Numbered from the stretch's first letter, positions 1 to 5,489 are shown. The stretch: 5,489 bases of DNA from Kordiimonadaceae bacterium (GCA_018699075.1 JABIPV010000361.1:1-5489), one strand, 5' to 3'. The notes: a model not told the origin generated them from the letters alone. A program made the numbers and translations.

Positions 1-658
1 CAAGCCCTGACCACATATCACCATCACCAATATATCTTAGCGCAAGATAAGGTACCAAAAGACCAAAAGCCAAAAAGCCTATTCCGTTAATAGTATCGGA
101 AATAGCCACCGCCTTTAACCCGCCGAAAATAGCATAAAGCGACCCTAAAGTTCCAACGGTCCACACGATGACCCACACAGCACTCGATTTACTGATGCCT
201 AAATTTTCAGAGATATCAAAAAGGCTTTCAAGGCCGCTGGCGCCGAATAAAAGCACGACGGGTAATATGGCCACCACATAAGAAAATAAAAATAATAATG
301 TCGCTATCACACGTGTATTTTGATCAAACCGGGTGGAGATATATTCAGGGATAGTCGTAAGGCCGCTTTTTAAATATTTTGGTAAAAAATATAGCGCAGT
401 GAGCACCATGGCAAGCGCCGCTGTTGTTTCCCACGCCATAACCGCAACTGTATGGGAAAAGGCATCCGCATTAAGGCCAATTAAATGTTCTGTGGATAAA
501 TTTGTCAGCATCAAAGAACCAGCAATTACCCACGCCGTTAAACTTCGCCCGGCCAGAAAATAATCAGCTGAAGATGCCATTTTATCATTACGTGTTTTGA
601 TATAAGAAATAAGCGCCACAAGGCCTGTGAAGCCAATGAATGATAAAACAGCCAGCAT
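1..658 (-). CDS. Sodium:solute symporter (SSS/SLC5 family, YidK/vSGLT-like), N-terminal part
   Basis: Inner-membrane Na+-coupled importer, probably of a sugar. Only the first 219 residues are in the window; the gene runs off the left edge, so more than half of a typical SSS protein (about 500-570 residues) is missing. The start at 656-658 is preceded by an AGGGAAAA ribosome binding site (661-668) and gives the hydrophobic start expected for the family (MLAVLSFIGFTGLVAL). Family signatures are YFLAGRSL (33-40), SLMLTNLSTEHLIGLNADAF (48-67, the unwound TM1 region with Na+ and sugar sites), AWETTA (75-80), FLPKYLKSGLTTIPEYISTRFD (91-112), LYAIFGGLKAVAISD (174-188) and NGIGFL (191-196). Several hydrophobic stretches alternate with short loops. 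From memory it most resembles E. coli YidK and Vibrio vSGLT. It is divergent to a sugar kinase and isomerase, which supports sugar as cargo. Two vSGLT sugar-contact positions differ: Gln69 aligns with His58 and Ser91 with Ala80, while Glu88 is kept as Glu77. The family is secure; the exact substrate is unknown. Confidence 0.95.
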   Translation of the reverse strand, partial: MLAVLSFIGFTGLVALISYIKTRNDKMASSADYFLAGRSLTAWVIAGSLMLTNLSTEHLIGLNADAFSHTVAVMAWETTAALAMVLTALYFLPKYLKSGLTTIPEYISTRFDQNTRVIATLLFLFSYVVAILPVVLLFGASGLESLFDISENLGISKSSAVWVIVWTVGTLGSLYAIFGGLKAVAISDTINGIGFLAFGLLVPYLALRYIGDGDMWSGL

Positions 659-740
659 AATTTTCCCTAATATTATATTTTGTTATTTCCTTATACGTCA
701 AAATCATTACACTTCAAAGCCAGTAAAATGGAATTTAAGA
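659..740. other. Divergent intergenic region between symporter and kinase
   Basis: This 82-base AT-rich spacer must carry the start signals of both divergent transcription units, unless the kinase is transcribed from elsewhere. The minus-strand promoter candidate and the symporter ribosome binding site lie in its left half. On the plus strand I found no convincing promoter for the kinase: TTGTTA at 680-685 is a possible -35, but only a poor -10 (around 703-709) follows at the right distance. The compact divergent arrangement suggests co-regulation of transport and metabolism, which is inference. Confidence 0.5.
672..701 (-). promoter_or_regulatory. Candidate sigma70-like promoter for the symporter
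   Basis: On the minus strand, TTGACG (696-701) and a perfect TATAAT (672-677) are separated by 18 bases. They point at the symporter. Spacing is a concern: a start point about 7 bases past the -10 would fall near 665, cutting into the AGGGAAAA ribosome binding site at 661-668 and leaving a leader of about 7 bases. Either the leader is very short, or the -10 match is chance in AT-rich DNA. The -10 overlaps an 8-base palindrome, TAATATTA (668-675). Confidence 0.4.
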
Positions 741-1703
741 ATGACAAAAAAAATAATAGTTTCTGATGTGGGGGGCACAAATGGACGATTTGGTATTGCT
801 GAGTTTTCCAATCAGGAACAAAAACCTAAAATAAACTCCTTTCATGTATTTCCCTGCACTGAATTCACCTCATTCGCGGACATGTTCGGTGCATATCTTG
901 ATAAAGTTGAAGGCGAAATCCCGAAAGAAGCTATATTGGCCATTGCGGGCGAAGTACTAGAACGTAGTGGGTTTATGTGGCATCATAAGTGGCAATTTTC
1001 ATCCGACGAACTTGAAAAAAGGTTTTCTTTAAAAAATGTGAAAATGCTTAACGACCACGCGGCCGTGGCCTTTGCCGTTGATCACTTTTTAAAAGATCAA
1101 TTAATCACCATTTCTGATAAAAAACCAATAGACAATAATTTACCCTATAGTGTCTTTGGACCAGGGTCTGGGTTTGGCGCGGCAATTGGCGTTCCTTCTA
1201 GTGCTGGATTGAAAGTCGTGCCAACCGAAATAGGTCATGTATCTTATGCGCCAAAAAACCAATTCGAATGGGAATTATGTGATTATTTAAAAGACAGTTT
1301 GGGTTTTGTCTCCACAGATCGGCTTATATCAGGACCCGGAATAAAACGTATTTATGACTTTTTACTTTTTCAAGGTCACCCCGGCGATAGCAAATTGAAT
1401 TCACACGATATCACGAAAGCGGCACTTGATAATTCCGATGCCACATGCCGTAAAACTGTGCTTACATTTTTATCTATGCTCGGAAGCGTATCGGGTGATG
1501 TTGCCCTCGCCCACGGTGCAAAAGGGGGCATTTATATTGGCGGTGGCATTGTGCCAAAACTGGTCTCATTGATTGATGAAAGTGATTTTATGAAACGCTT
1601 CTATGACAAAGGTCCAATGACAAGATTTGTGGAAATTGTTCCTATTTATGTAATATCAACAGATAAGCCTGGATTATTAGGTGCGGCAATGGCAAAATTC
1701 TAG
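741..1703 (+). CDS. glk: Glucokinase-family sugar kinase (Glk, PF02685 type)
   Basis: Cytoplasmic ATP-dependent sugar kinase, nominally glucose to glucose-6-phosphate. The protein is 320 residues, matching E. coli Glk (321). Motifs in order: phosphate-binding DVGGTNGRFGI (9-19); catalytic-base region LNDHAAVAFAV (103-113) with Asn104 and Asp105; nucleotide loop FGPGSGFGAA (139-148); sugar-binding PTEIGHVSYAP (161-171) with Glu163 and His166; RLISGPGIKRIYDFL (194-208); GGIYIGGGIVPKL (262-274); and the C-terminal STDKPGLLGAA (306-316). The reading frame stays open upstream to an ATG at 627, but that would add 38 unlike-family residues and overlap the symporter start. The ATG at 741 begins exactly at the family N-terminus (MTKKIIVSDVGGTN), though its ribosome binding site is weak (GGA at 730-732). 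Oddities: Asp193 stands where E. coli has sugar-contacting Glu187, and the usual TN.W motif reads WHHKW (80-84). It is probably active, but substrate preference may differ from glucose. It forms an operon with the next gene, 11 bases away. Confidence 0.92.
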   Translation: MTKKIIVSDVGGTNGRFGIAEFSNQEQKPKINSFHVFPCTEFTSFADMFGAYLDKVEGEIPKEAILAIAGEVLERSGFMWHHKWQFSSDELEKRFSLKNVKMLNDHAAVAFAVDHFLKDQLITISDKKPIDNNLPYSVFGPGSGFGAAIGVPSSAGLKVVPTEIGHVSYAPKNQFEWELCDYLKDSLGFVSTDRLISGPGIKRIYDFLLFQGHPGDSKLNSHDITKAALDNSDATCRKTVLTFLSMLGSVSGDVALAHGAKGGIYIGGGIVPKLVSLIDESDFMKRFYDKGPMTRFVEIVPIYVISTDKPGLLGAAMAKF

Positions 1704-1714
1704 AAAGGCATAAC

Positions 1715-3154
1715 ATGACGACTACTGAAAACTCACCCGTTCGTATTGGTCTTATGGGCATCGGCCTCAACGTATATTGGTCACAGTTCGAAGGACTTGA
1801 AGACCGGGTTAGAGATCACCTTAAAAAAGTGCATGATCATATCAACCAAAATGACGTAGACGTCGTGAGTGCGGGCCTCGTTGATGATATTGATAAAGCC
1901 TTTGCAGCAGGTGATTTATTTCGCAGTCAATCCGTCGATATAATATTTTTATTTGCCACCACCTATGCTGTGTCTTCAACCGTTCTCCCTGCCGTGCAGC
2001 GGGCGGGCGTTCCGGTAATTGTTCTTAATCTTCAACCGGGTAAGGTGCTTGATTTTAAAGAATTTAATGCTCTTCCTGATAAAGTCGAGATGACAGGAAA
2101 ATGGCTCGAATGGTGTAATGCCTGCCCGGTTCCTGAAATCGCCAATGTCTTTAAAAGAGCGAAGATCGATTTTCACCAAATCACGGGTACGTTGGATGAT
2201 GATGATCTTTGTTGGCAGGACATTAAACAATGGGTAGAGGCCGCGCAAGTTCGTCATATTCTTTCCTATAATCGTTGCGGATTACTGGGTCATTATTATA
2301 ACGGAATGCTTGATATTTATACGGATGTCACCCTACTGCAATCCACATTCGGCGGTCATTTTGAAATACTGGAAATGGAAGAACTAGCCGAAATTCACAG
2401 CCAAACATCTGATGACCTTATCCAAAAACGCATCACTGATTTTCACAGCCATTTTGATTTGCAAGACGGCGTAAGTGAATTTGAGCTTGAACGCGCGGCA
2501 AAAACATCCGTAGCTCTCGATGGTTTGGTTGAGCGTTATAAACTTGGTTCAATGGCCTATTATTATGAAGGAAGTCCCGGTAGTGTTCATCAAGACCTGA
2601 TAGGTTCTTTTATTCTTGGTGGGTCAATGCTGATTGATAATCATGTGGCGATTGCCGGTGAATATGAAGTTAAAAATGCACTGGCTATGAAAATTATGGA
2701 TAGCTTTGGCGTCGGCGGGTCATTCACTGAATTTGTCACTGTCGATTTTAAAAATGACATCGTATTGCTTGGTCATGACGGCCCCGGTCACATTGCCATT
2801 GCCGAAGGTAAAACAAAAGTTCGCCCGCTTGATGTGTACCACGGCAAACCAAGTTCCGGTCTAAGTGTGGAAATGTCCGTCGCATACGGCCCCATCACCT
2901 TATTATCTGTTATTGAAGATGCAGATTGTGGTTTCTCTCTACTGATTGCAGAAGGACATTCTGTTGAGGGAGAAATACTCGAAATCGGCAATACAAATAG
3001 CCGTTATAAGTTCCCCATTGGTGCCAAAGCATTCGTTGAAAACTGGAACCAAAACGCCCCTGCCCATCACTGCGCAATCGGTGTCGGTCATATTTCCGAT
3101 AAACTTATTAAACTCGCCAAAATACTGGACATTAAGTCTATCCAAGTTTGTTAA
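1715..3154 (+). CDS. L-arabinose/L-fucose isomerase-family protein (AraA-like, substrate unknown)
   Basis: Predicted cytoplasmic metal-dependent aldose-ketose isomerase, 479 residues (E. coli AraA is 500). The fold family is recognised from the order of conserved blocks: an N-terminal Rossmann-like half with DIIFLFATTYAVSSTVLP (75-92) and VIVLNLQP (101-108); the block GLLGHYYNGMLDIYTD (189-204) then FGGHFEILEMEEL (212-224); and the C-terminal isomerase half. The four metal ligands of AraA (E306, E333, H350, H450 in E. coli) align with Glu285 in YYYEGSPGS, Glu316 in GEYEVKNALAMKIMD, His354 in LLGHDGPGH and His452 in APAHHCAIGVGH. Sequence around these sites is not that of canonical AraA, so this is one of the poorly characterised AraA-like groups. 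The start has a good GAAAGG ribosome binding site (1703-1708) and follows the kinase stop by 11 bases, so the two are almost surely co-transcribed. It probably interconverts a sugar taken up by the divergent symporter before or after phosphorylation. Fold and metal chemistry are fairly sure; the substrate is not. Confidence 0.85.
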   Translation: MTTTENSPVRIGLMGIGLNVYWSQFEGLEDRVRDHLKKVHDHINQNDVDVVSAGLVDDIDKAFAAGDLFRSQSVDIIFLFATTYAVSSTVLPAVQRAGVPVIVLNLQPGKVLDFKEFNALPDKVEMTGKWLEWCNACPVPEIANVFKRAKIDFHQITGTLDDDDLCWQDIKQWVEAAQVRHILSYNRCGLLGHYYNGMLDIYTDVTLLQSTFGGHFEILEMEELAEIHSQTSDDLIQKRITDFHSHFDLQDGVSEFELERAAKTSVALDGLVERYKLGSMAYYYEGSPGSVHQDLIGSFILGGSMLIDNHVAIAGEYEVKNALAMKIMDSFGVGGSFTEFVTVDFKNDIVLLGHDGPGHIAIAEGKTKVRPLDVYHGKPSSGLSVEMSVAYGPITLLSVIEDADCGFSLLIAEGHSVEGEILEIGNTNSRYKFPIGAKAFVENWNQNAPAHHCAIGVGHISDKLIKLAKILDIKSIQVC

Positions 3155-3167
3155 AATTTAAAAAACA

Positions 3168-3196
3168 TTTACATATTCGCTGCCAATTACTATTAT
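3168..3196 (+). promoter_or_regulatory. Sigma70-like promoter of the Rieske oxygenase gene
   Basis: TTTACA (3168-3173) and TATTAT (3191-3196), each matching the sigma70 consensus at five of six bases, are separated by exactly 17 bases. The expected start point, near 3203, would leave a leader of about 34 bases that includes the AGGGAA ribosome binding site (3226-3231). The promoter lies just after the isomerase stop codon with no terminator-like hairpin before it, so read-through from the sugar genes is also possible. The -10 lies within an inverted repeat annotated separately. Confidence 0.6.
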
Positions 3197-3212
3197 AACA
3201 ATAACAGTAATT
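3185..3212. promoter_or_regulatory. Candidate operator: 28-bp inverted repeat over the -10 and start site
   Basis: The outer arms AATTACT (3185-3191) and AGTAATT (3206-3212) are perfect inverted copies. One mismatch inward, TTAT (3193-3196) pairs with ATAA (3201-3204) around a four-base centre, so 11 of the 12 flanking base pairs are symmetric. The repeat spans the predicted -10 and transcription start of the oxygenase gene, the classical position for a repressor binding as a dimer. It is too AT-rich and lacks the T-run expected for a terminator. No regulator gene is in the window, so the binding protein is unknown. Confidence 0.55.
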
Positions 3213-3236
3213 ACGTATCTAGATCAGGGAAATAAA

Positions 3237-4541
3237 ATGCGTGCGGAAGATAATGAGCTTTTAACACGGGTGGGACCAGGAACGCCCATGGGCAATTTAA
3301 TGCGCGAGTATTGGTTTCCCATCATTAAGAGCGAAGAAGTAAGCACGGATGGATCGCCGCTTCGCTTTCGCTTGCTTGGTGAAGACCTTCTTGCCTTTCG
3401 TGACAGTGATGGCAACGTGGGCATCATTGAGCCTTACTGCCCCCATCGCCGGGCAGAATTATTTTATGGTCGTAATGAAGAATGCGGCATTCGCTGCGTT
3501 TATCATGGTTGGAAATTTGATGTGAACGGTAACTGTGTTGATATGCCCAGCGAGCCAGAGGAAACAAATTTTAAACATAAAGTAAAAATTAAATCATATG
3601 CGGCAAAAGAAAAAATCGGCATGATTTGGGTATATATGGGCGATAAAAGCCCCTTACCTGAACTTCCTGATTTTGACAGCATGCGCTTACCCGAAGATAA
3701 ATTAAGCATCCGAATTGCCCTGCGTGAATGTAATTATCTTCAAGCACTTGAAGGTGATATTGATACAGCACATCTTGGGTTTTTACATCTTGGGTCCGTT
3801 GGCGCATCAAATTTTGATAAAAAATCAGGTGAGAATTATTTATCACAGAATAAAGCACCCAAATATAAAGTTAAAAATACCCAGAGCGGCACCATGTACG
3901 GCGCTTACCGCGATGCGGAAGATGATACATATTATTGGCGTGTCGCTCGGTTCTGTATGCCGTGCTGGACTATGCCACCGGGGGGTAATTTACTTGACCA
4001 TATTATTGTTCGCGCATGGATACCGATAGATGATCATAATTCGATGTTTGTTAGCTTAAGCCAAAAAGGCGGCAAACCGCTTGATAATTTAAAAGGCGGC
4101 GCCAAATTAAAAGGCATCGGCATGGGGCTAAATTATGAAGAAAATCCCGGTTCAGGTTTCCTCGACAGATGGAAACTTAAAGAAACCCGTGCCAATGATT
4201 ATATGATCGACCGTGAAGAGCAACGTACTGAAACTTATACCGGCGTTAAAGGCATTCACCTTCAGGATCAAATGATCACAGAAAGCATGGGAAGTGTTTC
4301 GGACCGTACAGGCGAGCACCTCGGCACCAGTGATCAAATGATCACCATGACCCGTCGTCGGTTGATCAATGCCGCCAATGAATTAGCGAAAGATGGCTCG
4401 GTTCCTTCTGGCGCAAACAACCCCAACATATTCCATCTCATCCGCTCCGGTGGCATGATCATTAATCGTGAACTAAATTGGGAAGACGAAGTTCAAGTCC
4501 GCAAAGATACCGCCGTTTGGCCGCAAGGGGCGGATGTTTAA
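3237..4541 (+). CDS. Rieske [2Fe-2S] non-heme iron oxygenase, alpha subunit (phthalate dioxygenase / LigXa-like)
   Basis: Cytoplasmic terminal oxygenase that would use O2 and electrons from a separate reductase to hydroxylate or O-demethylate a substrate. At 434 residues it is full length for the family. The N-terminus NELLTRVGPGTPMGNLMREYW (6-26) is typical of the phthalate 4,5-dioxygenase/LigXa branch. The Rieske cluster ligands are Cys68 and His70 (CPHRR) and Cys87 and His90 (CVYHGWKF). The mononuclear iron site is NYLQALEGDIDTAHLGFLH (166-184), with His179 and His184 as ligands and Asp176 as the bridging Asp between the two metal centres. The third ligand is probably Asp344 in HLQDQMITES (341-350), by analogy with the ED..v.E pattern of related demethylases; Asp356 is an alternative. 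The C-terminal block SMGSVSDRTGEHLGTSDQMI (350-369) marks the LigXa-type C-terminal domain. The start at 3237 has an AGGGAA ribosome binding site and the expected family N-terminus. No ferredoxin or reductase gene is present in the window. Relatives act on aromatic acids, but the substrate cannot be read from sequence. Confidence 0.93.
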   Translation: MRAEDNELLTRVGPGTPMGNLMREYWFPIIKSEEVSTDGSPLRFRLLGEDLLAFRDSDGNVGIIEPYCPHRRAELFYGRNEECGIRCVYHGWKFDVNGNCVDMPSEPEETNFKHKVKIKSYAAKEKIGMIWVYMGDKSPLPELPDFDSMRLPEDKLSIRIALRECNYLQALEGDIDTAHLGFLHLGSVGASNFDKKSGENYLSQNKAPKYKVKNTQSGTMYGAYRDAEDDTYYWRVARFCMPCWTMPPGGNLLDHIIVRAWIPIDDHNSMFVSLSQKGGKPLDNLKGGAKLKGIGMGLNYEENPGSGFLDRWKLKETRANDYMIDREEQRTETYTGVKGIHLQDQMITESMGSVSDRTGEHLGTSDQMITMTRRRLINAANELAKDGSVPSGANNPNIFHLIRSGGMIINRELNWEDEVQVRKDTAVWPQGADV

Positions 4542-4557
4542 TCACTTTTTGATATAA

Positions 4558-4578
4558 GTTAAAATCATAATTTTTAAC
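4558..4578 (+). terminator. Weak AT-only hairpin after the oxygenase gene
   Basis: GTTAAAA (4558-4564) and TTTTAAC (4572-4578) form a 7-bp stem with a 7-base loop, starting 16 bases after the oxygenase stop codon. CTTTT follows at 4581-4585. The stem has a single G-C pair and no long T-run, so it is a poor intrinsic terminator. It is listed because it is the only inverted repeat found where the transcript should end. Confidence 0.25.
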
Positions 4579-4661
4579 AACTTTTGGTTTAATTTCAATG
4601 ACGGGTTCTAGTATATATATACATTTTTAATCAAATCTTAGTAAAGTTTATGTAAGTTATG

Positions 4662-4685
4662 CCCTAAACCAACGGGGGTTTGAGG
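4662..4685 (+). promoter_or_regulatory. Hairpin that includes the ribosome binding site of the autotransporter-like gene
   Basis: In the RNA, AAACC (4666-4670) can pair with GGUUU (4677-4681) around a six-base loop. The stem can extend outward through a U-G wobble, one mismatch and two C-G pairs, to 4662 and 4685. The descending arm ends in GAGG (4682-4685), the probable Shine-Dalgarno sequence 11 bases before the ATG at 4697. If it forms, the hairpin would partly hide the ribosome binding site and could tune translation of the exported protein. The stem is short, so function is uncertain. Confidence 0.35.
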
Positions 4686-4696
4686 TATTTGCATTT

Positions 4697-5489
4697 ATGT
4701 CAAATAATTCAGTAAGTTTAAAAAAATCAGTTTTATATACCACAACAGCATTGTTTGGCACGCTTTGCGTTGGATTATCGAAAGCAAATGCCGCGTGCCC
4801 AATTGTTACGTTTGATACAACTATTTCCGGTGCATCTGGCCTTTTTACGATTGATACGGATGTCGCACCGAACTTACAAGTTACGGGAACGGGCGCAATA
4901 AGCAATCTTAGTGGTAATGCCATTCAGACAAGCAATGCCGCACCATTTGTGGTTTGTGTTGAAGCTGGCGGTACTGTTGACGCGTCTCATTTTACTGTTG
5001 TCAGTTATAGTGCTCCCGGAACTGTGAGCAATGCGGGCGCAATTACGAGTGGCGTTAGAGATGGAGTGCTTTTAAGTGCCGGTGGCTCGGCCGAGAATTT
5101 AAGCGGCGGTAGTATTACCGGTAATAATCATGGTGTTAGAATTAAAAGTGCTGAAGGAAATGTGACTAATACGGGTTCAATTACAGGAACCGTGCTAGAC
5201 GGTGTAAATTTTGATACCGGTGGCACCGTAACTAACCAAAGTGGTGGTACGATTAGCGGCGTCACAAATGCCATAAATATTATCGGCGGTGTTGCAGATG
5301 TAAGCAATGAGGGAATAATTAACGGTGATATATTGTTTGGCACCAATGACGATAGCTTGTCATTACTTTCGGGTTTTACATTAAATGGTACTGCTGATGG
5401 TGGTGCCGGCGTTGATAATTTAATCTTTATTGGTAACCATTCACTTGATGCGACTTCACTTGCGTCAATGTCAAATTTTGAAAATCTAA
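4697..5489 (+). CDS. Autotransporter-type beta-helix passenger protein, N-terminal part
   Basis: The first 264 codons of an exported repetitive protein; it runs off the right edge with no stop. The start at 4697 has GAGG at 4682-4685 and opens a Sec signal peptide: a lysine pair (9-10), a hydrophobic core VLYTTTALFGTLCVGL (12-27), and likely cleavage after Ala-Asn-Ala (30-32). Cys34 is not in a proper lipobox, so a lipoprotein is unlikely; with Cys87 it could form a disulfide. The mature part is rich in Gly, Ser, Thr, Asn and Val and has tandem rungs of the type TV(S/T)N.G.I.G...GV, as in right-handed beta-helix passengers. Then comes a GTNDDSLSLLSG / DGGAGVDNLIFIGN segment and a SMSNFENL end that resemble the link region of many autotransporters. 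The C-terminal beta-barrel that would prove a type V autotransporter lies outside the window, so this is inferred. The role (adhesin, surface layer or other) is unknown. No link to the upstream sugar genes is evident. Confidence 0.8.
   Translation, partial: MSNNSVSLKKSVLYTTTALFGTLCVGLSKANAACPIVTFDTTISGASGLFTIDTDVAPNLQVTGTGAISNLSGNAIQTSNAAPFVVCVEAGGTVDASHFTVVSYSAPGTVSNAGAITSGVRDGVLLSAGGSAENLSGGSITGNNHGVRIKSAEGNVTNTGSITGTVLDGVNFDTGGTVTNQSGGTISGVTNAINIIGGVADVSNEGIINGDILFGTNDDSLSLLSGFTLNGTADGGAGVDNLIFIGNHSLDATSLASMSNFENL
5021..5290 (+). repeat. Four tandem beta-helix rungs (22-24 residues each)
   Basis: Residues 109-198 of the autotransporter-like protein divide into four units beginning TVSNAGAI (109), SAENLSGGSI (131), NVTNTGSI (155) and TVTNQSGGTI (177). 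Each has an Asn near position 4, a Gly-x-Ile about four residues later, and mostly a GV or AI step followed by a Gly-Gly or Glu-Gly close. A degenerate fifth unit begins around 199 (VADVSNEGIING). The units are diverged at DNA level, so this is a structural protein repeat rather than a recent duplication. Confidence 0.75.

Noticed and set aside
333..563. Plus-strand open frame of 76 codons
   Set aside because: It lies antisense within the symporter gene, whose minus-strand translation matches the SSS family throughout.
683..697. Possible second copy of the oxygenase operator in the divergent region
   Set aside because: The minus strand reads TATAAGGAAATAACA, similar to TATAACAATAACA in the operator core, but with a two-base insertion and without the inverted arms; this is expected by chance in AT-rich DNA.
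627..740. Upstream extension of the kinase reading frame to an ATG at 627
   Set aside because: It would overlap the symporter start codon and add 38 residues unlike any Glk N-terminus, whereas the ATG at 741 starts exactly at the conserved MTKKIIVSDVGGTN.
3589..4029. Open frames on both strands inside the oxygenase gene
   Set aside because: They overlap a complete, well-conserved Rieske oxygenase frame and encode nothing recognisable.
4612..4621. (TA)5 run as a -10 element for the autotransporter-like gene
   Set aside because: No acceptable -35 lies 16-18 bases upstream, and such runs are common in AT-rich spacers.
4780..4798. Lipoprotein signal at the N-terminus of the autotransporter-like protein
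   Set aside because: The residues before Cys34 are Asn-Ala-Ala, which lacks the usual Leu/Val/Ile at -3; ordinary signal peptidase cleavage after Ala-Asn-Ala fits better.
4657..5346. Minus-strand open frames opposite the autotransporter-like gene
   Set aside because: They mirror the Gly/Thr/Val-rich beta-helix repeats; the plus-strand frame has a signal peptide, a ribosome binding site and family-like rungs.
1..5489. CRISPR arrays, tRNA or rRNA genes, insertion sequences, attachment sites
   Set aside because: No regularly spaced direct repeats, RNA gene signatures, transposase frames or terminal repeats were seen; nearly all bases belong to conserved coding genes.

Overview
The window comes from a moderately AT-rich Gram-negative bacterium. 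Two envelope-level signs support this: a sodium-coupled sugar symporter and, at the right edge, the start of a secreted autotransporter-type beta-helix protein. The style of the Rieske oxygenase and of the autotransporter passenger would fit a (possibly marine) alphaproteobacterium, but nothing here fixes the taxon.

Layout. Bases 1-658 (minus strand) hold the first 219 codons of an SSS-family, YidK/vSGLT-like Na+/sugar symporter that continues off the left edge. An 82-base divergent intergenic region (659-740) separates it from a plus-strand pair: a glucokinase-family sugar kinase (741-1703) and, 11 bases later, an L-arabinose/L-fucose isomerase-family protein (1715-3154). After another 82-base gap comes a phthalate-dioxygenase/LigXa-type Rieske non-heme iron oxygenase (3237-4541). 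That gap holds a good sigma70-like promoter with a 28-bp inverted repeat lying over its -10 element. A 155-base AT-rich gap follows, with a weak hairpin just after the oxygenase and a second hairpin that includes the next gene's ribosome binding site. The last gene (4697 to the right edge) is the signal-peptide-bearing N-terminus of a repetitive autotransporter-like protein.

How the genes may work together. Symporter, isomerase and kinase form a natural uptake - isomerisation - phosphorylation module for a hexose or related sugar. All three belong to well-known families, yet each has a reason to doubt the default substrate. In the symporter, two positions that contact galactose in vSGLT are changed (Gln69 to His58, Ser91 to Ala80). 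In the kinase, a sugar-contacting Glu is Asp193 and the usual Thr-Asn pair is Trp-His. The isomerase is clearly not canonical AraA although the metal ligands align. The separately promoted oxygenase next door has all Rieske and iron ligands but no reductase in view. A speculative reading is that the locus degrades a modified sugar or a glycoside whose non-sugar part or substituent is attacked by the oxygenase. No novel system is proven; the odd-substrate sugar module and its neighbouring operator-controlled oxygenase are the parts most worth testing.
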